From: Saprospiraceae bacterium UBA1994
GTDB lineage: Bacteria > Bacteroidota > Bacteroidia > Chitinophagales > Saprospiraceae
Reading direction: 5' to 3'
DNA length: 64,000 nt
Assembly: GCA_002335865.1 (NCBI GenBank)
Contig: DDCY01000012.1
Span: 145,753 to 209,752, forward strand
Shown: positions 46,028 to 53,746 of the stretch, one piece after another
How positions within the stretch are numbered: position 1 is the first letter of the stretch
Layout: the number at the start of each line of letters is the position of its first letter
Notes under the pieces: generated by a model
The model's database searches: none
What the model saw: only the letters and a program-made list of their open reading frames with translations
Told to the model about the DNA's origin: nothing
Translations under genes and position numbers: made by a program

Positions 46028-46041
46028 CGAACAAATGTTCG
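46028..46041. promoter_or_regulatory. Candidate TetR operator upstream of paaA
   Basis: CGAACA-AA-TGTTCG is a perfect 6-base inverted repeat located nine bases upstream of the paaA -33 element. Read on the minus strand it belongs to AATTCAC-N4-ACGAACA-N4-TTCG, the same block seen in front of paaE at 47796-47821. Sharing over both the palindrome and the flanking AATTCAC argues against chance. Confidence 0.65.
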
Positions 46042-46111
46042 TAAAAGTGAATTAGTGTTAATTTCTGGACTTTTTTTGTGTCTAAAACTTTAATTTCTTT
46101 TGAGAGGAATA

Positions 46112-46696
46112 CTAATATTTTATACCACTCATCACAATATTCTTAACTGTACTCTGCACGGTAGATCGCTCAACTTTACCATACTCACTATTGCTATAAT
46201 GAATCCACCTCATAGCACTAAGTACAGTATTCATTAAAATGTCTAGTGGATACTCTTTGAATACTTTTTCATCTATACCGTTTTGCAGCACTGACTTCAC
46301 AACTTTTTCATAATTCTTTCTGACCTTAAGAAATTCAGTTAAATCTGCGACGCCAAGATGTTTCCATTCATCATTAAAAACAGTAATCGAACTAGGATGA
46401 TCAATTGCAATATTGATATGAAGGTCCATAATGGCATCAAATTTTTGCATCGCACTGGTGTCCATGTCCATTATTTGATTCAGCCCTTGTGAGTATAGAT
46501 TAGCACAATTAAAACAAAGTGTAATAAGGATTTCTTCTTTGGATTTGATGTGACTATATAAACTTGATACTTCTAAACCTACTTTTTCTGCTAGGTCTCG
46601 CATAGAAGTCGCTGAATATCCTTTGTATCTGAATAATATAGCCGCAGCATTGAGGATCTCTTGTTTACGTTTACTTATTTTTATCGTTCTAGACAT
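46112..46696 (-). CDS. TetR family regulator, probably of the paa genes
   Basis: A 194-residue TetR repressor from ATG 46696 (a TTG three codons earlier is in frame). The N-terminal helix-turn-helix (about 10-55) reads KQEILNAAAILFRYKGYSATS, then LAEKVGLEVSSLYSHIKSKEEIL (given in parts), typical of the family; the C-terminal ligand domain is about 130 residues. The gene overlaps the end of paaE by eight bases and lies between paaE and paaABCD. Palindromes of the same sequence precede both transcripts, so this protein probably represses both and is released by phenylacetyl-CoA or a related CoA ester, as for other paa TetR regulators. The ligand is inferred. Confidence 0.88.
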   Translation of the reverse strand: MSRTIKISKRKQEILNAAAILFRYKGYSATSMRDLAEKVGLEVSSLYSHIKSKEEILITLCFNCANLYSQGLNQIMDMDTSAMQKFDAIMDLHINIAIDHPSSITVFNDEWKHLGVADLTEFLKVRKNYEKVVKSVLQNGIDEKVFKEYPLDILMNTVLSAMRWIHYSNSEYGKVERSTVQSTVKNIVMSGIKY

Positions 46697-47765
46697 CGAA
46701 GTCAATTTCTATAGTTTCTGTTCTCGGATGCGACTGACAAGTAAGAATATATCCAGCTTCTATTTCATCAGGTTCTAGCGTATAGTTGACATCCATTACT
46801 ACTTCTCCTTTTACGAGCTTAGCTTTACATGTACAACATACTCCACCCTTACATGCAAATGGTAAATCTGCTCCATAACCTAATGATGCGTCTAGCACAT
46901 TTTCACCATCATAAGCAAGATCAAAGTCAAAAGAGACACCATCTACGGTTACTTTTACTGAACTCATTTTCCCTCTATCCAATTCAGCTATTTCAGCGAT
47001 ATGTTTTTGGCTAGTGGGCATATCGTCTGTGGTAAACAATTCAAATTTTATACTGCTCTCACTTACTTCAAGATCTTTTAATGTATCTCTAACTGCAAAT
47101 ATCATTTGCGACGGTCCACATAGGTAGTAAGAATGAATTTCAGCAGGATTGAAGAACGATTTGGAATACATTCTGCATTTCTCCTCATCGATACGACCAT
47201 TGAATATCTCACTCATCAGCTTTTCTCTACTCAGTACGTAGTGTACAGAAAGCCTATCTAGATAATTATTTTTGATGCCTTCTATTTCTTCACGAAATAT
47301 AATGGACTCTGTATTTTTATTTCCATAAAACAAAGTGAATTGACTCATAGGCTCAGTCTCCATGACTTCTTTGATCATAGAAAGCATAGGAGTGATACCA
47401 CTTCCTGCAGCAAAGGATACATAATGATTATCATTTTCCGCATTACACTGCAGTTTGAAATTACCCTTAGGGCTCATCACATTAATTTCATCACCTGCCT
47501 TGAGTACATCATTAGCGTAAGTTGAGAATTTTCCTTGTGGTACTTTCTTCACTGCTACTTTCCATTTATTCTCATGTGGAGCACTGCAGAGTGAGTAAGA
47601 TCGCCTCACTTTCTCACCATCTATATGAGCCTCTAAGGTGAGATACTGGCCAGGTATATAGCTGAATAATTTGTGTAAATCGCTCGGTATATCAAAGCTC
47701 ACCGACACACAGTCTTCTGTTTCTTTGATTATCTTACTAACCTTTAATTTGTGTATTGTACTCAT
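46689..47765 (-). CDS. paaE: 1,2-phenylacetyl-CoA epoxidase reductase PaaE
   Basis: A 358-residue NAD(P)H-dependent reductase that feeds electrons to the PaaAC di-iron centre. An FAD-binding barrel with RRSYSLCSAP (about 55-65) and the FAAGSGITPMLSMI nucleotide-binding segment is followed by a plant-type [2Fe-2S] domain with CKGGVCCTC near residue 307 and a later Cys in ILTCQSHP, giving the C-x4-C-x2-C ... C ligand set. It is transcribed ahead of the TetR gene and separately from paaABCD, unlike the contiguous paaABCDE order of many proteobacteria. Confidence 0.94.
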   Translation of the reverse strand: MSTIHKLKVSKIIKETEDCVSVSFDIPSDLHKLFSYIPGQYLTLEAHIDGEKVRRSYSLCSAPHENKWKVAVKKVPQGKFSTYANDVLKAGDEINVMSPKGNFKLQCNAENDNHYVSFAAGSGITPMLSMIKEVMETEPMSQFTLFYGNKNTESIIFREEIEGIKNNYLDRLSVHYVLSREKLMSEIFNGRIDEEKCRMYSKSFFNPAEIHSYYLCGPSQMIFAVRDTLKDLEVSESSIKFELFTTDDMPTSQKHIAEIAELDRGKMSSVKVTVDGVSFDFDLAYDGENVLDASLGYGADLPFACKGGVCCTCKAKLVKGEVVMDVNYTLEPDEIEAGYILTCQSHPRTETIEIDFDV

Positions 47766-47787
47766 ACTATCTTATTGTTCCGTTTGA

Positions 47788-47795
47788 CAAAAATA
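47788..47795 (-). promoter_or_regulatory. paaE-tetR promoter -7 element (TATTTTTG)
   Basis: A perfect TAnnTTTG match on the minus strand, 22 bases before the paaE start. Its first two bases overlap the palindrome upstream, and the AATTCAC block falls where the -33 element is expected. Confidence 0.6.
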
Positions 47796-47821
47796 CGAAT
47801 GATTGTTCGTATTTGTGAATT
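47794..47821. promoter_or_regulatory. Candidate TetR operator within the paaE promoter
   Basis: TACGAA-N6-TTCGTA (47794-47811) is a 6-base inverted repeat lying between the -7 element and the expected -33 position, an ideal place for repression. With its flank it reads on the minus strand AATTCAC-AAAT-ACGAACA-ATCA-TTCG. Compared with the paaA copy, 20 of 26 positions are identical. Confidence 0.68.
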
Positions 47822-48399
47822 GGATTTCAAATGCTTTTGAAGTCATCTAGTATTATACAATTCAAACTCTTATTTGTCGTCTTGATTAACAGCTATGATT
47901 TTTTTAATCGATTACAGAGTTCTAAACATGTAATTACTGAGATGCTCTCATTTTAGATTAATTACCCATTACCACTGAAAAAGTTAATGATTGTATTCGA
48001 TTTTTTCAATATGTATTGGAATTTGGCTAAAATAATTATTGCAATACTGTAGCTAAGTTGGTAGAACAAGTATTCTTAATTGAAGATAAAAAAACCTTTT
48101 AGCATATTACTCTTATGGATGAGAGTTACCTGTCAGGATTTATTTTTTTTCTCATTGATTTCTCAGTTTTAGATATAATTTAATAATAAGTAATTATCAA
48201 TCTCTGTCCTAAATAGTGTATTGAATTTCGAGAATAAAACTTCTTTGAAAAGCATCTTTTTTTCGACGATAAAAAAATTAAAGCCTAACTGGTGAAGCTA
48301 TCTAATATGAGCCATATTAATGATTGACTGAAAATTTGAAGCGATAGAATTAAGTTATTTATAAAGTTCTAATAAATAGCGAAAAAGTGATGCAATTAT
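47822..48399. other. Long AT-rich intergenic region
   Basis: Nearly 580 bases without a credible gene between paaE and the small lipoprotein gene. It holds a tRNA-like relic at 48043-48074 and several runs of A or T. No promoter can be assigned with confidence. Confidence 0.5.
48043..48074 (+). other. tRNA D-arm-like relic
   Basis: The 19 bases at 48050-48068 match the general bacterial tRNA D-arm (TAGCTCAGTTGGTAGAGCA) at 17 positions, and a CTTAA loop-like stretch follows. Both changes disrupt D-stem pairs, there is no T-arm or acceptor 3' half, and AATACT/AGTATT pair around the segment. It is not a working tRNA gene; at best it is a decayed 5' half. Confidence 0.3.
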
Positions 48400-48711
48400 C
48401 TACTGTTTAATAGGCACCAGTTTAAATTCCTCAGGAATTTCTTTTATGCTTGGGCTATTAGGTTTTATAGGTTTATTGGGAAAGTCCATAGTATCAAGGT
48501 TCAGTTGCTGAGAGATGATGGAGTCTACCAGTATTTCTGCATCTGTATATGTGTTTTCATAGCACTCTGCACGCTTATTTTCTTTGAATTTTTCTATCTT
48601 TTGATTCAGTGCCTTTTTAATTAGGACAGTCGCTTTTTTAGGTTTCTCCTTTTGACAAGACTGTATCCCTAATATGGATAATATACCTACAATTATTATG
48701 TTACTTCTCAT
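48400..48711 (-). CDS. Small lipoprotein B, unknown (last gene of lptB operon)
   Basis: A 103-residue protein with a lipoprotein signal (MRSNIIIVGILSILGIQSC, Cys19). The mature part is short, charged and rich in Lys and Glu, beginning QKEKPKKATVLIKKALNQ and ending in a Pro-rich stretch (FPNKPIKPNSPS). No family is recognised. It overlaps the preceding small lipoprotein gene by 11 bases, so the two are translationally coupled behind lptB. Confidence 0.7.
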   Translation of the reverse strand: MRSNIIIVGILSILGIQSCQKEKPKKATVLIKKALNQKIEKFKENKRAECYENTYTDAEILVDSIISQQLNLDTMDFPNKPIKPNSPSIKEIPEEFKLVPIKQ

Positions 48712-48970
48712 TTCCTTTTACTTTAGTGATGAGCAGTATTTCTTTTAACCTAGTATTCTTAAGTGAGTCAACTATAGAGTTGAAATTTTTCTTTCTATTT
48801 TCTTTACATTCATCGATGAGAGATTTGTTGAGTGAGTCTAGTATTGCTTTATATTTTTCATTGACTTCTTTACGTTCAACTACATTGAGACTTGTACGCT
48901 CTTCTTCACTACAACTCAATATTGTGAATGCCATTATAACGATTATACAAGATGCAACTGTTCTATCCAT
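48701..48970 (-). CDS. Small lipoprotein A, unknown (follows lptB)
   Basis: From ATG 48970 this is an 89-residue protein with a lipoprotein signal (MDRTVASCIIVIMAFTILSC, lipid-bearing Cys20). The mature part is mainly predicted helix with many charged residues (NEKYKAILDSLNKSLIDECK) and could form a coiled coil. It overlaps lptB by eight bases; an earlier in-frame start at 48994 would lie deeper in lptB and lacks a good signal N-terminus. No known family is recognised. Confidence 0.7.
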   Translation of the reverse strand: MDRTVASCIIVIMAFTILSCSEEERTSLNVVERKEVNEKYKAILDSLNKSLIDECKENRKKNFNSIVDSLKNTRLKEILLITKVKGNEK

Positions 48971-49703
48971 TATTGACCTTCTTTCTGAGCTCAAAATTTT
49001 TACCTAAATACACTTTACGAACCATTTCGTCTGCAGCGAGTTCTTCTGCTGTCCCAGCCTTAAGTATATTTCCTTCAAACATTAGATAGGCTCGTTCTGT
49101 AATCGAAAGCGTTTCTTGTACGTTGTGATCTGTAATGAGGATACCAATATTCTTATCCTTTAGTTTCTCTACAATACCTTGTATATCTTCTACAGCGATA
49201 GGATCGATTCCTGCAAATGGCTCATCCAATAAAATAAATTTAGGATTAGAAGCTAACGCTCTTGCAATCTCAGTACGTCTACGTTCTCCACCCGAAAGAG
49301 AATCGCCTATATTATTTCTTACTTTATGTAATCTAAACTCGTCAATAAGGCTCTCCAATTTATCACTTTGTTCTGCCTGGGTAAGATCAGTCATCTCTAG
49401 TATCGCTTTGATATTATCTTCCACGGATAATTTTCTAAATACCGATGGTTCCTGCGGCAAGTAACCGACTCCCTTTTGGGCACGCTTGTACATGGGTAAG
49501 TTAGTGATCTCTTCACCATCTAAGAATACATGACCTTGATTGGGCTGAATAAATCCTACAACCATATAAAAAGTAGTCGTTTTACCTGCACCATTTGGAC
49601 CTAATAGCCCTACAATCTCTCCTTGATTAACATTGATAGATACTGACTTTACCACTTCACGGTTGCCATATATTTTGACTAATTTTTCTGCTCTTAGTTG
49701 CAT
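48963..49703 (-). CDS. lptB: LPS export ABC transporter ATP-binding protein LptB
   Basis: A 246-residue ATPase that powers lipopolysaccharide extraction from the inner membrane with LptF, LptG and LptC. Walker A GPNGAGKT is at 35-42, the Q-loop in YLPQEPSVF, the ABC signature LSGGE at 136-140, Walker B ILLDEP at 157-162 and the switch His193 in TDHNV. The PxSVFRKLSVEDN segment and the ELAADEMVRKVYLGKNF ending are typical of LptB as opposed to other ABC ATPases. It is downstream of a large lipoprotein gene by two bases and overlaps a small lipoprotein gene. Confidence 0.94.
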   Translation of the reverse strand: MQLRAEKLVKIYGNREVVKSVSINVNQGEIVGLLGPNGAGKTTTFYMVVGFIQPNQGHVFLDGEEITNLPMYKRAQKGVGYLPQEPSVFRKLSVEDNIKAILEMTDLTQAEQSDKLESLIDEFRLHKVRNNIGDSLSGGERRRTEIARALASNPKFILLDEPFAGIDPIAVEDIQGIVEKLKDKNIGILITDHNVQETLSITERAYLMFEGNILKAGTAEELAADEMVRKVYLGKNFELRKKVNNG

Positions 49704-49705
49704 CG

Positions 49706-51361
49706 TTATTTGTTTTTATTTTTGGACTTTTCTTCAAGTACTTGACTCCAATTTACTATAACTTCTATTTCCCAGTTTTCTCTAAGTTCTTCTATGTCTA
49801 AAGTTCGAATGACTTCGGATTGTCTATGCTCGAGATAATTTCCAGCGTCCCATCTACGATTTTTATTTATATCTTCTATGATAATTGCTTTGTATTTTCC
49901 GGCTTTGAGGCCAGGTAATATTACTGTATTATTTTCTGAATTCATTATTAACTTCTTGACTAACTTGTTGCTTTTTTGGAACTCCACTACATAGTCGATA
50001 TTATCCTTTATTTCGGTCAGCTCAAACTGAATGGTTCCACGTGTTTCTGTTTGTTCTATTTTGAATTTTAGGCCAAAGCTATCTATTGTATTTTTGTATA
50101 TGTCTAGCAATGCCAAAGAGTCTATACTAACGGAAATAGTATCTTTTTCTTTCCAACTGTAAGTGATATAAAGGCCAAATGGATCATTACTTAATATGCC
50201 AGTTTTCCAACCAGCTAAAGCTTGCTCCAAGGTATCATTAGTGTAATAGAGTTTTATTAAATTTGTATCAATGGAGGACAGTGGATGGTTGAATGTAAAT
50301 TTTAAACTATCACTTTTCATGATTCCAGAAGATAGTTTCGCATTGACATCTATATTGGTCAATGGCCCACTTTTACTTTTTTTCAGAGTGTTGATATTGA
50401 TGTTAATAGTATCCTCTTGAATGAAAAATGTCAACAAAGTATCACTTGGCATATCATACCATAAAAGCAGACTATCGTTTTTTACCTGTGGATATACACT
50501 CATAATCGTATCCGAGGCCCTATTGCTTACATCCACTGGAGATTGGTCAAATTCTAGCCGAACTACTCCAAACTCATCTTTATTGACATCAAATATAGAA
50601 GGCTCAGTTTGTCCAGTAAATATTTCTATTTTTATAGAGCTACGCATACTGTCACTAATTATGTATAGACTATCTGAAAAACCTATCAACTCCGTGTTTT
50701 GATCGTATATATAATTGAGATTAGCATCACCTAGAGCGAATATTCTGAAAGTATCACTCTTCATATTCTCAATTCTAAACTTGCCATTCTCATCTGTTTT
50801 GGCAAAGTAATAGGGCCTATCTTGATAAGGTATACTATCTCGGTATAATGTGTCATAAAGCATCACCAATATATCTTTAGCTGGCTCACGCGTGTATGAA
50901 TCCAGTACACTCCCTGTGAAGCTTAGTGAGTCTAAAATGTCGCCTGTTCCAAACACGAATTTTAAATTTTTAAGTTTATTGCTTTCTCTATAATCTTCTA
51001 TTGCGTCTCCAAAGCTTATACTATAAGTTACATCGTCTTTAAGGATTTCATCTTCATGAAAATTGATGCGTACTCTCTTGCCTCTATGATCAAACTGTAA
51101 TGGATAGATCAATGGCGGCGATACTACTACTTGCTGCTGAGGGTTCTTGAGATTGATAAATTCATCAAAGTTGAGCTCTATCTGTTGTTTGGTGAAATTT
51201 ATTTGGAAGTTGGTCGTAGACTTTTCATCAAGAATCTTGGGTGGAATCTTGTCTCTAGATCCTCCACTAGGATTACCTGTACTTGCGCAGCTGTAAAGCA
51301 AAAGCGTGATAGCTAAGGCTATGATATGGTATATACTTTTGTATGATATAGATATATTCAC
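49706..51361 (-). CDS. Ig-like (SbsA/Big_5) domain lipoprotein
   Basis: A 551-residue lipoprotein: the signal ends in LLLYSC (Cys25), followed by the usual Bacteroidota start of this group, GNPSGGSRDKIPPKIL. An N-terminal Big_5 Ig-like domain (about 40-140; INFTKQQIELNFDEFINL and DVTYSISFGDAI) is followed by a carboxypeptidase-regulatory-like or prealbumin-like region (about 150-235; GSVLDSYTREPAKDILVMLYD) and beta-rich domains to the end, with a conserved-looking DINKNRRWDAGNYLEHRQSE segment near the C-terminus. It is widespread in the phylum but its function is not known; placement directly before lptB suggests an envelope role. It is the first gene of a four-gene operon. Confidence 0.8.
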   Translation of the reverse strand: MNISISYKSIYHIIALAITLLLYSCASTGNPSGGSRDKIPPKILDEKSTTNFQINFTKQQIELNFDEFINLKNPQQQVVVSPPLIYPLQFDHRGKRVRINFHEDEILKDDVTYSISFGDAIEDYRESNKLKNLKFVFGTGDILDSLSFTGSVLDSYTREPAKDILVMLYDTLYRDSIPYQDRPYYFAKTDENGKFRIENMKSDTFRIFALGDANLNYIYDQNTELIGFSDSLYIISDSMRSSIKIEIFTGQTEPSIFDVNKDEFGVVRLEFDQSPVDVSNRASDTIMSVYPQVKNDSLLLWYDMPSDTLLTFFIQEDTINININTLKKSKSGPLTNIDVNAKLSSGIMKSDSLKFTFNHPLSSIDTNLIKLYYTNDTLEQALAGWKTGILSNDPFGLYITYSWKEKDTISVSIDSLALLDIYKNTIDSFGLKFKIEQTETRGTIQFELTEIKDNIDYVVEFQKSNKLVKKLIMNSENNTVILPGLKAGKYKAIIIEDINKNRRWDAGNYLEHRQSEVIRTLDIEELRENWEIEVIVNWSQVLEEKSKNKNK

Positions 51362-51463
51362 TTATTCTGTAACGATATGCTCCTGGGCTTGTCTATAGGT
51401 AAAAGCCTAAAGATAAGTTAAGTGCGCTAATAGAAGGTAATATCAAGATATTATACAAATTGC

Positions 51464-51832
51464 TTATTTTGTATAATTAGATTCTGGATCATATTGCACT
51501 ACCGCATGTATCCATATCGATCTAGAGACTCTAAGTATCTTGAAATACATCATTACCGCAAGGAATAGGACAAATGCCATTGCTTGATTAGCTGACCAGT
51601 CAAAATAGAATACCAATAGTAATGCACTACCAAGCAATAAAAATCCAGACATGATATAAGAAAGGAACATTGATCCGTAGTAAAACCCAGGCTCTGGATT
51701 TGTCTTTTGCCCGCATACTGAGCATTCTTCTGGCATATTAAGAGGATCAGAGATGACTAACGGTTCGGTAAATATTTTACCCTTTCGACATCTAGGACAA
51801 TAGTAATTCCAGGCACTTTTGATTATATTCAT
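51464..51832 (-). CDS. DUF983 membrane protein with zinc ribbon
   Basis: A 122-residue DUF983 protein. Two Cys pairs near the N-terminus (YCPRCRKGK and CSVCGQ) form a zinc-ribbon-like knuckle, followed by two membrane segments (about 52-75 and 82-100). Function is unknown; the family is common in Bacteroidota and Alphaproteobacteria. It is divergent from the symporter gene and is not clearly linked to the lptB operon, as there are 102 bases to the next start. Confidence 0.85.
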   Translation of the reverse strand: MNIIKSAWNYYCPRCRKGKIFTEPLVISDPLNMPEECSVCGQKTNPEPGFYYGSMFLSYIMSGFLLLGSALLLVFYFDWSANQAMAFVLFLAVMMYFKILRVSRSIWIHAVVQYDPESNYTK

Positions 51833-51991
51833 TTAAAAGATTTCTGTGTCCGTAAATGTAATTCATTTGGACATACTAATAGTGAAGCAACATCAATAAG
51901 GATGAACACTTTTCTTTGTCTCTGCGAACTGAAGACTGAGAATTACATAAATCCCTTATATTCACATCCACAACTAATCATAGCCATTACT

Positions 51992-53515
51992 ATGGGAAAT
52001 ATAAGCCCTACTACTATAATATCAATTATTGTACTGTATTTCTCACTATTGATGGTAGTATCTTGGTTTACATCTCGTGAGGCTGATACTGAGACCTTCT
52101 TTACGGCAAAACGTAGCTCACCATGGTTGTTAGTTGCTATTGGGATGATAGGAGCTAGTTTGTCAGGAGTAACATTTATATCTCTTCCTGGCGCGGTGGG
52201 AGCTCCACATACTTATCTCAGCGATTCAGGCGACCTACTTTACAACAAGAATGTAGGATTCAGTTGGATGCAGATGGTGATAGGATTTCTAATAGGTTAT
52301 TTTGTAATTGCTACTGTACTCTTGCCCATATACTATAAGTTGGGCGTGTCTACGATTTATAGTTACTTAGGTGATCGATTCGGCCCTCAATCCCATAAGA
52401 CAGGATCAGCATTTTTCATATTGTCGAGAGTCGTAGGAGCTGCCTTCAGATTGTTTTTGGTGGCTATAGTACTACAGGAGTTTCTTATGGATCCATTAGG
52501 CGTTGCATTTTTTTGGACTGTACTAATTACAATTGTACTCATCTGGGTGTATACATTTAGCGGAGGTATCAAGACTATCGTAGTGACGGATACACTGCAG
52601 ACGGTATGTATGTTAGGAGCTGTGATTATGACTATCTATTATATTATGCAGGGTCTCAATACAGATTTCTCTGGTATGGTTGATATGATTCAAGAGAGTC
52701 AATATTCCAAGATGTTTTACTTTGATACTGGATGGGTAGACCCTAATAATTTCTATAAGCAGATTATATCTGGAGCGCTTATGGCCATAGTAATGACAGG
52801 CTTGGATCAAGATATGATGCAAAAAAACCTTACTTGCAAAACTTTAGGTGAGTCACAGAAAAATATTTTTACTTTTAGTTTCATTCTCATCTTCGCCAAT
52901 ATTCTGTTTCTTTCTCTTGGAGCCTTGCTGTATATATATGCCTCAAAAGAAGGAATAGAATTTACAGAAGTCAGAGATCAAATATATCCAACTATAGCTC
53001 TTAATCATTTGCCATCTATAATTGGTATTGTATTTATACTTGGATTGATAGCGGCGGCTTATTCATCAGCAGATTCTGCATTGACGGCATTGACGACTAC
53101 TTTCTGTTTAGACTTTTTGGATTTTGGTAAAAAAGAAAGATCTGAATCCTTAAAGAGGAAAACAAGATTGATAGTGCATGTAGGATTTTCTCTGGTATTA
53201 TTAGTAACTATATTATTAGCCAAACAGCTAGAAGAGACTTCGATTATCAATCAACTATTTACATTTGCTGGATATACTTATGGACCGATATTAGGCTTGT
53301 TTACTTTTGGTATATTGACTAAGAGATTGATCAAAGACAATTTGGTTATTCCTATTTGTATCACTGCACCGATCATCTCGTATTTTATTAATACTAATTC
53401 AGTTGCTTGGTTAGGAGGATTTACATTTGGGCATACCATCATAGCACTCAATGGATTTATTACACTCATTGGCCTTTGGTTTATTTCTTCTTCGCGTGAA
53501 CCAAAGAATGATTAA
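51992..53515 (+). CDS. Sodium:solute symporter (SSS family)
   Basis: A 507-residue secondary transporter with about thirteen membrane helices. The start at ATG 51992 (MGNISPTTIISI) places the first helix at the expected position; an ATG at 51902 would add 30 residues unlike the family. Recognisable segments are FFTAKRSSPWLLVAIGMIGASLSGVTFISLPG (partial) near the start, DRFGPQSHKTGSAFF, and AAYSSADSALTALTT of the sodium-binding helix 8, where Ser/Thr residues coordinate the ion. The substrate could be a sugar, an amino acid, proline or a sialic-acid-like compound and cannot be assigned. MurQ follows 231 bases later on the same strand, so an amino-sugar substrate is possible. Confidence 0.88.
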   Translation: MGNISPTTIISIIVLYFSLLMVVSWFTSREADTETFFTAKRSSPWLLVAIGMIGASLSGVTFISLPGAVGAPHTYLSDSGDLLYNKNVGFSWMQMVIGFLIGYFVIATVLLPIYYKLGVSTIYSYLGDRFGPQSHKTGSAFFILSRVVGAAFRLFLVAIVLQEFLMDPLGVAFFWTVLITIVLIWVYTFSGGIKTIVVTDTLQTVCMLGAVIMTIYYIMQGLNTDFSGMVDMIQESQYSKMFYFDTGWVDPNNFYKQIISGALMAIVMTGLDQDMMQKNLTCKTLGESQKNIFTFSFILIFANILFLSLGALLYIYASKEGIEFTEVRDQIYPTIALNHLPSIIGIVFILGLIAAAYSSADSALTALTTTFCLDFLDFGKKERSESLKRKTRLIVHVGFSLVLLVTILLAKQLEETSIINQLFTFAGYTYGPILGLFTFGILTKRLIKDNLVIPICITAPIISYFINTNSVAWLGGFTFGHTIIALNGFITLIGLWFISSSREPKND

Positions 53516-53746
53516 TTAGGCAGCGTCAGTAAATATAAGTTAATAAGACAGTGAGTTCGAAGTTGGTTTAAACAAGACACTAGGTTGGCATTAGAGAGTG
53601 AAGAGCGTTGCGGGAGCGGCGAAATTGAATAAGGAATTATTTAGTGCATTAAACACACCAAGAGTTTTGATTTCGTTTTGGGTAATGCAAAAGTAGAAAT
53701 GTCGGTAGACAAAGATATATACGTAAAAAAGACAATTAAAATCAAA

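Noticed and set aside
53517..53600. GAGTTCGAAGTTGG near 53551-53566 as a tRNA T-arm
   Set aside because: No acceptor, D-arm or anticodon arm can be built around it.
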